This document shows, piece after piece, positions 21,481-31,500 of a stretch of 64,000 nt of DNA (position 1 is its first letter; the number at the start of each line of letters is the position of its first letter). The DNA is from Asterias rubens (taxonomy: Eukaryota; Echinodermata; Asteroidea; Forcipulatida; Asteriidae). Under the pieces are notes generated by a model that was not told the DNA's origin, made no database searches, and worked only from the letters and a program-made list of their open reading frames with translations. The position numbers and the translations under genes were made by a program. Location: the NCBI RefSeq assembly GCF_902459465.1, contig NC_047081.1:10073883-10137882 (forward strand). The letters run 5' to 3'.

Positions 21481-22768
21481 CCAGTAAGGATGATTAGCCC
21501 CCCAAATTATTATTATTAAGTAGTTTCTCAGAACTGGGAAAACCCAACATACACTACCACACATGGTTCAATGGTACAACAGTTCATAATAGCATTATAC
21601 ACATTGTAAATGTAGGCCTACATTAGGTGCACTACCACCGTTTCATATCAACCATTGTGCTAAAACTAGTGCGTGCTACATGATGATTTCCTCACATATC
21701 AATGGACAGTGTGCTTGAGCATATTATATAGGGCAAGGAACAGCTCTATCTATGGCCGGTTCGTGGAAATAGAAAATGATGTGACAAATAAATGAAAGAA
21801 CTAATGAACGAATAAAATAAGAATGAAACACGAAGACTTCAGTTCAGTGTTTCCTGAAAAACACACACTTCTATACTATTTATTTTATTTACTATTCTAA
21901 AACATCGGTAATTACCATAAACAAAGTCCATAGCTTTCATTGCCAGGTATGGGGTTTCATTCAATACCTTACAAAAGCGTGTACTGTTCATAATTATAGT
22001 CATCATAATGTTCATAGAACATCATGTAGTAGTAGTACATGTATGTAGTAGTACATGTATGTACTGAACACCAATAGTACCGTAGGCTATGAATTGTATA
22101 GTGTGAACATACTCATTACAGCATGCACACACACCCACAACCTGTCACCAGTGTCAACTCATGGAGGTAGAAATAGCCTTCATGTGGTCAGTTATTGAAC
22201 GTCTATATCTATAACATTATAGACTCTAGATCAAGTAAAGTCCTACCTCAAGCTGTCGATGTGACTAATGCTTACTGCGTACACTTGAACTTCTTTGCTG
22301 GGTAATTAGTGGAAGATTTCTGGCAACAGTAATGGATTCTGTAACGTTCAAATCATAAAAGCAGTGCACCCCCTTCGCCAACTCGACACTCGCAGATATC
22401 TGCTAAAATCCCGTGCGTAATGCAATGTAGCAATTTCTCACAACTGGAAAAACCCACACGACGGACGTATTGCGCTGCACTGTTATTCTACGGTGGCCTG
22501 TTGCAACCATTGCGATAGTGTGCACTGAATGAGAATTTCCTCATTTCAATGACATTTCGTATCTGATGTGTCTGTGGAACTTGATGGGTTTTTTTTAAAG
22601 TCTGACATGCATGTTGATCCCAATAGTATAATTGAATATTAAATAATTAAATATGTGGCTGGTTAAATCTGGCTGGTTGAATATTGAATATCTGGCTGCC
22701 TGTCGATTACTACTGTCTGAATTATAGTTGGGATGGAAACCAGTCAACTCGCCCCCTTTGGGACCAGT
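21481..22768. repeat. Internal tandem duplication of unit C, second copy
   Basis: Shorter copy of 19524-21480, lacking the SINE and the 141-bp doubling. Followed at 22813-22830 by the perfect 18-base palindrome TCCCAACTATAGTTGGGA, in a stretch where CAGTCCCAACT recurs four times. Confidence 0.7.
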
Positions 22769-23040
22769 CCCAACTATACCTAGGGGTTGGCCCCACTTTC
22801 GGACCTGTCCAGTCCCAACTATAGTTGGGACGCCCCAATCAGGACACTCAAGTTGGGACCTGCCAGTCCCAAGGACATCATAAAAAGGAAGGACACGGTG
22901 AAGAAGAAGCAATTCTTTCGCCATACGACTACTGCTCTGCGTTTGCTTAGCGGCGCTTACGTGGCTAGAGTACTGCTCTCACAACTACTGGGAGTGGAGT
23001 GGATAGTAATTGTTTTAACTTTGTGAAAATAGTGAATTTC

Positions 23041-23462
23041 ATTTTCCCCATATATTCAACCCCCCGCCCCACGGCGAAGTGTGTACGTGCTAATTCTGAT
23101 AGCGCCCTCTTTTGAAACATCCTGCTTCAGCCCATCAGAGAACAGATTTCCCTGGTACATCGGTGTACGAGGCAGAAAGTTCTGCCCCCCCATCCACCCC
23201 CCCCCCCATCCACCCCCCCCCCCCCATCCACCCCTACAGCAAACTGTGTACGAACTACTTCTTATAGCGCCCTCTTTGAAATATCCTCTTTCAACCCACG
23301 TTAATTTCCAATAATGGGGGACACACTGGTCTCCGGTGGACAGATTTCTCTAGGACACCGGGTTGGGTGGAGAAGGGGGGATGTCTCCCGTAACACTGAT
23401 GATACGGGGAATTTTATTTGGTTGGATGTTGTTGTTGTTTCGTTGTTGTTGTTGTTGTTGTT

Positions 23463-23502
<40 letters not shown>

Positions 23503-23640
23503 GGGGTGGTGGTGGGGGGGGGGGGGGGGGGAGTTGTTACCTTATTGACTATTTAGGGATTAGAGCCAGTGGAGCATTTAATCCATTTAAGGACGTTCCG
23601 GCATTAAGAGAATAATGCACGGTGATGATGCGTGTCTTTG
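23041..23640. repeat. Low-complexity tract with poly-C, poly-T and poly-G runs
   Basis: A duplicated segment (GTGTACG...TAGCGCCCTCTTTTGAAA... at 23078-23160 and again 23243-23310) surrounds C-runs broken by ATCCA. It is followed by (GTT)n, a T-run of about 35 (23465-23500) and a G-run of about 16. Apparent phenylalanine- or glycine-rich frames across it are artefacts of the homopolymers. Run lengths may be unreliable in the assembly. Confidence 0.75.
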
Positions 23641-24020
23641 GTTTCCGGTTACCAACTGTAGATGTGAAAGATATGTTTATTTTTATTTTTAAACTAGTAT
23701 ATAATTATGACAAAACCCCCTATTTTATTTTATTATTGTCATAAGAGTCAAGGCTAACAAAGTCGTACATGACTTGGCGTATTTTAAGTGTTGGACAAGT
23801 TAATATTGAGATTAGGAAAACATTTCAATATTTGCATCGTGTATTAAAGAGTGACAAAAATAAAAATAAAATTATTATAAATTTATTTAATAATTAATTG
23901 CTCTGATTTTTTCCCGCTTAGAAGAACTCCATTAAACTGGAGAATTCCCCTGGAGACGTTGTCCCCCATTGGAAATTATGATGAGCTGAAGTAGTCTGGG
24001 TCCCTGTCTTTGTCAGCAAG
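23641..24020. other. AT-rich spacer, no gene seen
   Basis: Beyond the last similarity to the TRIM units. Nothing recognisable on either strand. Confidence 0.4.
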
Positions 24021-24026
24021 GATAAA

Positions 24027-24490
24027 GCCAGGCACCTGCTACTCAGATCCAGTGATTCCATTGGATAAAGACAGGTACCTGCTACTCAGATCCAGTGATT
24101 CCATTGGATTAGAACAGGTACCTGCTACTCAGATCCAGTGATTCCATTGGTTAAAGACAGGTACCTGCTACTCAGATCCATTGATTCCATTGGATAAAGA
24201 CAGGTACCTGCTACTCAGATCCAGTGATTCCATTGGATAAAGACAGGTACCTGCTACTCAGATCCAGTGATTCCATTGGATAAAGACAGGTACCTGCTAC
24301 TCAGATCCAGTGATTCCATTGGTTAAATACAGGTACCTGCTACTCAGGTCCAGTGATTCCATTGGATTAGAACAGGTACCTGCTACTCAGATCCAGTGAT
24401 TCCATTGGATAAAGACAGGTACCTGCTACTCAGATCCAGTGATTCCATTGGTTAAAGACAGGTACCTGCTACTCAGATCCAGTGATTCCC
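24027..24490. repeat. 43-bp minisatellite, about 11 units
   Basis: Head-to-tail units built on AGACAGGTACCTGCTACTCA then GATCCAGTGATTCCATTGGAT. Period 43 for most units, with one shorter first unit and a variant AGAACAGG spacer in two units. Units are almost identical, which indicates recent amplification or homogenisation. GGTACC (KpnI-type) palindromes recur in each unit. Not a CRISPR array: there are no unique spacers. Confidence 0.9.
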
Positions 24491-24544
24491 CCGTGCAGTG
24501 GCCTGAGCTTTCCATTGATGCCCAATCAGTACACTCCTTTCAAA

Positions 24545-24690
24545 TCCGCCATAGAATTTGACTGCGTATTTCTATGTGACATGATTGTAGGTCAAAGGTG
24601 AATGTGCACACGAATGCGGCCGGCCGGTTTCAGGCAGTATTCACGAGACTCTATTCATCAGCTCTATTAGGATAACCTCAAACGATTCGA
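24545..24690 (+). repeat. Inverted, diverged remnant of the TRIM upstream region
   Basis: GACTGCGTATTTCTATGTGA...GATTGTAGGTCAAAGGTGAA followed by GGCCGGCCGG and AGGATAACCTCAAACG matches, in reverse orientation, the region upstream of the three TRIM genes. It includes the DR1-like AGGTCAAAGGTGA (24589-24601). No TRIM coding sequence follows it, so it is either a relic of another unit or a mobile promoter-containing repeat. Confidence 0.5.
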
Positions 24691-25142
24691 CTAGTCGGAC
24701 AAAACTTAACACTTCGTTGAATTTCTTTGTATACAGAAAACAAACATCGAAAATATGTTTTAAAAGTTTTCAAAGAGGATCCGGGTAACACCAACCATGT
24801 GTGAATTGTATTCCCTCGTAAATAGCTCTTTCGTTTTGTTGTTTTGTTATATTATAACATGAGAAAGTAGGAAAGAGCAAAGAAGTAAACAGACAATAAA
24901 ACAAACACTAACAACAAATACGGGAGGCCCGTGGGGGAGCCCCATAGGCAAAGTACATCCACCTGTCCTATAAGCAATCAGTTGGAACATTCTGAACGTC
25001 TGTTTTTTTTCCATTTTTGAAACTTTGTTTATAGATGGATTGCTGATGACGTCATCAATGTTGTGTAAGATTCATCTTTTTTTGTAGGGCAAGGTCGGTA
25101 CATACAACTTCAGATTCCAGAAAGCTTAAAATAATGTCCCCT

Positions 25143-25509
25143 TTACAGGCAGTGGATCACTATTGGTAACTACTCTATATAAGTATTAGCATAAAACCTT
25201 GGGAGAGAGGTTGATAACATTGTGAGAAACGGCTCCCTCTGAAGTGACGTAGTTTTCGAGAAAGAAGTAATTTTCAACACATTTGATTTCGAGACCTCCG
25301 AATAATTATATTTTGAGTTCTCGAAATCAAGCATCTGAAAGCACATAACTTCGTGTGACAGTGTTTTTCTTTCTTTCGTGGTTATCTCGCAACTTCGACG
25401 ACCGATTGAGCTCAAATTTTCACAAGTTTGTTATTTTATGCATATGCTGACATAGACCGAGTGAGAATACCGGTCTTTAAAAATTACCAATAGTGTCCAG
25501 TGACTTTAA
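25143..25509. mobile_element. TTAA MITE (family 1)
   Basis: Full-length copy: right end GTGTCCAGTGACTTTAA, left end mutated (TTACAGGCAGTGG). Central hairpin partly decayed. Confidence 0.75.
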
Positions 25510-26718
25510 ACTCTTAATAGAGTGAAACTGACACGACTTGCACTCGTTCAGATGCACATTATCTCTTGATTCTGTTCAGCAACGTTCACTGTGTGTTTAC
25601 GTCGAATGGAAAATAGACCTTCATGTGGTCATCTTGATTTTACTCCATTCCAACTCATTGTAACCAAACTGAGGCTAGACGAAATAATAGTCTGGTGCCA
25701 AGCGCAGTGAATGTTAGCATTACTGTTATTGGAAACAGGGAAAATTACCAAGATGGTGACAACATGATAAAGGTCGATAGTGGCATCTGACGAATGCAGA
25801 CACAAACTTGCGTTCGATGAGTAACATGTGGTAGGCAATGGGCTTCATCCTTTGCCGTTATTGATATTGACATGTATACAACCTCCATTTCCGTTTGGAA
25901 TACATTTTGTCTTATTTACTCACCACTGTGGTTATTGTGAGTGATGGGAACACTTGATGAGTGAATAACAAGTGTCGGTCGTAATACACACCTCAGGGGT
26001 TGGTATTTAAAGGTAATTTCTCGCTCAAATAGGTGAGGTAATTTCTCACTGAATTTTGTATTACTAGGTTTTAACGTATCTTTTTCTTTAACGAATCCAA
26101 CCGTATGAAGTTGCAAATAAAATGATCCTAACATTTTAAAAATTAAAATACTTCAGCTGGAACATTTTATTGTACTATGAAAGCACACAAAGCATGAAAA
26201 TACACGTTTTTATTTTATTTTAATTATTCTTTTGCAAATTCGATGACCAATAATCCAAAATGTTCACAGGTTTGTTATTCTATGCATATGTGGATATACA
26301 TCAAGTGATCATATTTTTTGTTACAATCACCAAGCGTGTCCAGCTGTCGATTTCACCATCTTCCTAATTTAGGACTAATTTGCAGTTTTAATTGTTTTTC
26401 ATTTTCACTGAACAATTATTGGTTTCTCAAAATAACCTCTCCTCTAATGAGCGCATGTTTGTGTTTTGGTGATCGAATTATACGGGGCTTCGACAAAATA
26501 GTTAAACGATTTTCAGGCCTCCAAATTGTCTCATGCTGTTGGGCAATAGTTATCTATTGACAAACAAACCATTTTGTAAAACATGTTATCCATTGTCTGA
26601 AATAATTCATGGAATGTGGGAGAACTGATTTTGACCCAGAACCGAAGTTCTGGACTTCGGTCGGCTTCCAAAACAAGAATTTGTGAGTATGAGTATATTA
26701 TGCAAACAAACAAGTCTG
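25510..26718. other. Spacer without recognised gene
   Basis: AT-rich. Short open frames have no protein-like features. A weak MITE-like arm (TTTGTTATTCTATGCATATG) is seen near 26270. Confidence 0.4.
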
Positions 26719-26852
26719 CTTAAAGGCGCGGGACTCCGTTGAAAATTGTCAAAGACTAGTTCTCTCACTTGGTGTATCTCAACATATGCATACAAAATAA
26801 AAAACCTGTGAACATTTGGGCTCATCAACAGGTCTGGTCATCGAAGTTGCCT
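26719..26852. mobile_element. TTAA MITE (family 1), half copy
   Basis: One arm only, ending at CATCGAAGTTGC. It abuts the next copy directly. Confidence 0.6.
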
Positions 26853-27199
26853 TCAAATACACTGGACACCTTTGAAATTGTCAACTAACTTTGTGGATCT
26901 CAACATAATGCACAAAACAACAAATCTTTGTAATTTTTGAACTTAATTGGTCGTCGAAGTTGCGAGATGATAATGGAATAAAAAACACCCTTGTCGCACA
27001 AGTTGTGTGATTCCAGAGGTCTCGAATTCAATTCAAATGTTTGAGTGAGATATTACTTCCACCTCAAAAACTAAACTTCAGAGGGAACCGTTTCTCACAA
27101 TGTTTTATACAATCAACAGCTCTCCATTGCTCGTTACCAAGTAAGATTGTCTGTTAACAATTACTTGGAGTAATTACCAATAGTGTCCAGTGTCTTTAA
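26853..27199. mobile_element. TTAA MITE (family 1)
   Basis: Arms ACTGGACACCTTTGAAATTGTC and TTACCAATAGTGTCCAGTGTCTTTAA. Central hairpin largely lost. Confidence 0.7.
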
Positions 27200-27446
27200 A
27201 TGTTCCTCCCCGTACGAGTTACGATACAGGTAAATGATGACATCAGCTTGTACAGGTTAAACCCCACTGTAATCCACTTAAATCACCCCACTCCATTTCA
27301 CCCCGTCGGAGCCAGACTTCAAAAAGCGCTTATCTAATCCAATGGTGCCAGCCAACAGTCGAGCGTTCAACTCAAAAGAGTATTGCTCACAAAAAACTGC
27401 TTGGTAATGCTCATTGACTTTCGGGAAATCATCTGCCACACTTCCC

Positions 27447-27836
27447 TTAAAGGCACTGGCCACGTTGTGATAATAATATTGTCAAAGACAAGTATTCTCA
27501 CTCGGTTTATCCCATCAAAAAGCATAAAATAACAAACCTGTGAAAATTTGGGCTCAAATAGTCATCGAAGTTGCAAGAGAATAATGACAGAAAAACACCC
27601 TTGTTGCACAAAGTTTCTTTGCTTAGCCTATGTATAGACATGTACATCAAAAGGCTTCAGTTGAAGTCTCTTATCGTTTGACTGAGAAATGTACTTCCTT
27701 ATCAAAAACTACGTTATTTCAGAGGGAGCCGTTTCTCGCAAAGTTTTATACCATTAACAGCTCTCCATTGCTCGCTACCAAAAGTCAGTTTTTATGCTTT
27801 CAATTATATTGAGTGAATAGTGTCAAATGCCTTTAA
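27447..27836. mobile_element. TTAA MITE (family 1)
   Basis: TTAA at both ends. Centre replaced by unrelated text (TATGTATAGACATGTAC). Arms diverged, an older copy. Confidence 0.65.
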
Positions 27837-27839
27837 ATA

Positions 27840-28412
27840 CAAGCTCATCGCGAGAGGAGAGACTTGACTGCGTTAATTTGTCAAAAAAAAAAGTTTCTAA
27901 GTGTCCGCTCGTGAAGCCCCTGCGACAGAGATGCTGCCGCCACTCACCGTGCAACACTGACACGCCGGCAAAAGACGGGTCTAGACTTGGTGTCTGCGTT
28001 CCTTCATAGAAGGATAAAGGGAGTCTAATTAAGCGGAAAGTCAGTGGTAATGGGCGACCGAACTGGGCAACATTTTTTTTTACCCATCCAGCGCAGCTCC
28101 GATTTATCAGCCATCAGTGTATCGTCCTCACCGGAGCCTGCAGGCAAGATTCCCCCGTCTCGCCTCGCTCGCTGCTGCCAGATCAACACAACACCACTGA
28201 TACACATCACCACGCCTTTTCATGTTCCATTCTATCTCACTACAGAAACGGAAAACCGTTTCCGTAGGCAGCCACCAGCCGGCACGACGAAAACCGGATG
28301 CCGTAAAAATAGCGAGCTTTAAATGTGGAAATACCAGACGGCAAGTTGGCTGAAGTGAAAAGTTTTGTTGTTGACTTTTTCGTGTGGAGATCGGGATAAG
28401 TTTCTACTAGCT
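27840..28412 (+). promoter_or_regulatory. Upstream region and presumed 5' UTR of the pinhead-like gene
   Basis: This stretch precedes the start codon and, unlike its neighbours, is free of recognised repeats and less AT-rich. Transcription start not determined and no clear TATA box recognised. Assignment rests on position only. Confidence 0.35.
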
Positions 28413-28515
28413 ATGGGCACGGCGCGCGACAGACAGGCTACCTTCTCATCATTGCAATGTAGAAGACGCAACCTGTTGTTCATACTCATTGTTATCAGCC
28501 AGGCGGTTAGACATG
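28413..28515 (+). CDS. pnhd: pinhead-like exon 1: start and signal peptide
   Basis: ATG at 28413 begins MGTARDRQATF. The hydrophobic core NLLFILIVIS follows an RRR cluster, giving the n-region/h-region pattern of a signal peptide. Donor ATG|GTAGGT, phase 1. This ATG was chosen because it is the only one giving a signal peptide in phase with exon 2. Confidence 0.75.
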
Positions 28516-31500
28516 GTAGGTCACTTCGCTCCTATTGTTGCTTATCTTCAATTACCGCTTAGTTCAGAGTTAATGATTGATCATTATATCTCTCCCTAAA
28601 AATAACCTGAACACTTCACCGATTATATTGTCCCTAATGATGGACCAAATTTCATTAAAGTCTGTATAAGCAAAAAGTTATGTTTAGATCATTTATTTTG
28701 CTAAGCAAAAAAAAAAAATAAATAAATGAGTGTGCATCGGTCGTAAAGTTATTGAATGTTGGCTGTTATGGAATGTTTCTTCTAAGTTTGTCTTAGTTCA
28801 GAGTTAAAGACACGATGGACACCTTTGGTAATTGTCAAAGACAAGTCTTCCCACTTTGTATATCTCAACATTATGCATAAATAATTATCAAATAACAAAC
28901 CTGTGAAAATTTGAACTTAATTGGTCGTCGAAGTTGCGAGATAATAATGAGAAGAAAAGAACCCACCATTTTCACACAAAGTTTATGCTTGCAGACAGAC
29001 CTCAGAATTAGATTTTGAGGTCCCGAAATCAAGCATCTGTCAGATGCTTGATTTCGGGACTTCAAAATTTCAGACGCTTGATTTCGGAACCTCAAAATCT
29101 AATTCTGAGGTCTGAAATCAAATTCAAATATTTGAGTGAGAAATGTTAACTTCTTTCTCGAAAACTACGTTACTTCAGAGGAAGCCGTTTCTCACAATGT
29201 TTTATACTATCAACACCTCTGCAAATTGCTCGTTACCTTCCAAATAAGTTTTATGCTAACAATTATTTTGAGCAATTACCAATAGTATCCAGTGGCTTTA
29301 AAGTTGGTTTATGTGATAAACCAACTTCAGACGGCTGGTTATTAGAACAACGTTAACATGACGCCATGGAAGAGCCCGTTTAATTACAGCGTTGTACACA
29401 AAGTGACAGTCTGCCTAAGTTCCAGTTTCCTGGCTGTATCCGCACCGATGTCAGTGTAAATTGAAGCAATTCTGAGATCATAATTTCCATAGGTCATGAA
29501 GTTCATGCAGTAGTTACTATCTCACCTCATGGATCGGTGTGAAGATTAAAGATTTTGAAGTCGACATGAGAGTGCTCATGATACAGATTAGTCATCTAAT
29601 GTGAGTTAGGGGAGGGGTGCGGCTCAATCCAAGAAATTCTCGTTTCAAAAAGGCCACAAGACAAACAGGCAAATTTCTTACTGTATTTTTTTCTTCTTCT
29701 TCCCTTTTGGCTATTTTGTAAATGTACAGCTTGAAATCAGTCCGAAATTTGCAAACGAAACATGATTTTAAAACTACACAGAAAAAAGGCACTGAACAAA
29801 AATCAACTTTATATAGTTGATTTTTGTTCAGTTTAATTTCAATGAGTGAACTTCATTGCTACACAAAAATACCAATTTGAACCACTTCGGATCCGTATCG
29901 GCGTGTTGTACCTTGTGTTGATCAGCAGAGTGTGGGTTCGAGTCCCGATTCAATGTGTTCTTTAGCAAGACACTGAACCATGATTGCTTCGTCCTTCGGA
30001 TTGGACGTAAAGCCGTTGGTCCCGTGTGTTGTTTACGGTGTAACACACGTAAAAGAACAGTGCACTTACGTCGAGAAGAGAATGGTTCCTGGCTTGATTG
30101 GCTGCATATTCACAGCACATTGTAAACCATTACATTGTGCTATGAAGGAGTAGGTGTAATACTTCAATGTAGCACCACATCATAATTATAATATCTTGCT
30201 GAAAAATACTGAATGTTGAAGTGCCTAGAGCCTAGAGCGTCACCGAGTGACAAATTTGAGCGCCATTTAAGAAGCCATATTATTTGTTTTTAAGGATTCT
30301 GTGCTGCATCGACGTACTCATCTTCCAAAACAAGTGAGCAAGTGCCAACAGAACGAGAAAGTCACTCAGCGGTTGACGTAAGGCCCCTGAACATGGACAG
30401 TGTACCCCTGAACCAGGACAATGGACTTCTCAATGAAGAAGACATTACATCTTCAAATCAGGACAATGCACCTGGAAGACCAAAGCAAGAGGAAACGGCT
30501 TTTGATTGGCTAGGCGGGAAAAATCCAGAGGAATTGTCCAGTACGGCCGAAAACGAAGATCGCCATGGCAACGTGGAGGAGCAAACTAACTCCAAATGCT
30601 GCTACAGACAGAGGAAGTTTAGTACAATCGGATTCGGTGGGTATTATTTATTCTTTTAGGTTTTATTTTAATTCTTCGGACATTACAAATATAAAAAGCA
30701 GAGGCCGTCCTGATAAAAGTAAAAAAAAAAAAAAAAAAAAAATGCTTTCATCAAAAAAGATGTGCACTCACAGTCCTTGCTCATAAAAAGTGTAACAATT
30801 CATTTACTATAAAAATCAATTTATTTTGACTTGGGATTCGAAAAGTAGGGTTTGAAACTTTATTTGCATGATGGAAGTAAATAACTTAGAGAAAAATTTG
30901 ATTCAAAACATAAATAATAAATAACTAAGAGATGTGTGCGGTAACTAAAAGTAAAACTTGTTTGTTCAAGCCAGGAAAAGCCGTTGAAAACTACTGACAT
31001 TGGAGACCTTTAAAAAACCAATTATCTAAAATATTTGGTTCATTGGAGACGTTATACTTCGTTCTCCAGTCAGTCATAGATTATTATTTTGAAGCCGTCG
31101 TCAAAATAAAGGGTGGGAAACAGGTGGGTACAAAAAAACACAAAAAAACAACAACAAAACAACATTTTTGTTCAACAATACCATTGACCGTTTTTTAGAA
31201 AAGATTTCTTTTGATTTTGACTCATTCGATTTTCAACCCTGTGGTTCTGCTGAGGGATAATCTTCTTTTGGGTGAGCATAAAATTAAGAAACGACTTTGA
31301 GTTTTGATCAGCCGGAGGTTTTTTAACCGCGCCAGTGATGTCTTGTGGCGCCACCACATGTTCAGCTACATTTGTTTTTGTATAGCGGCAATTCGAACTC
31401 ATCAGGCGCCCTCTGTCTGTCTGTCTTAGACATCTTTTTCTGATGTAGCACAATTTCCTGTGTGCGGAGTCTGATGATGAGGTAGACTTGTGGACCAGTC

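Larger units (their letters stand above)
16641..23640. repeat. Segmental duplication unit C (without LINE, internally duplicated)
   Basis: Third tandem unit: TRIM-NHL gene, upstream region and SINE in the same order. It keeps the pre-insertion sequence at the LINE site. Its spacer has an internal tandem duplication and then diverges after about 23030. Its right end is approximate: similarity to unit A can still be followed weakly to about 23645. Confidence 0.7.

Noticed and set aside
23314..23615. Overlapping frames with poly-Phe, poly-Val and poly-Gly
   Set aside because: They run through T and G homopolymers; all three frames are open for the same trivial reason.
24027..24490. CRISPR-like array
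   Set aside because: The whole 43-base unit repeats, with no unique spacers, and the genome is animal.
30637..30659. Alternative donor at 30641 for pinhead exon 2
   Set aside because: It changes the phase so that exon 3 would not read into exon 4's conserved frame.
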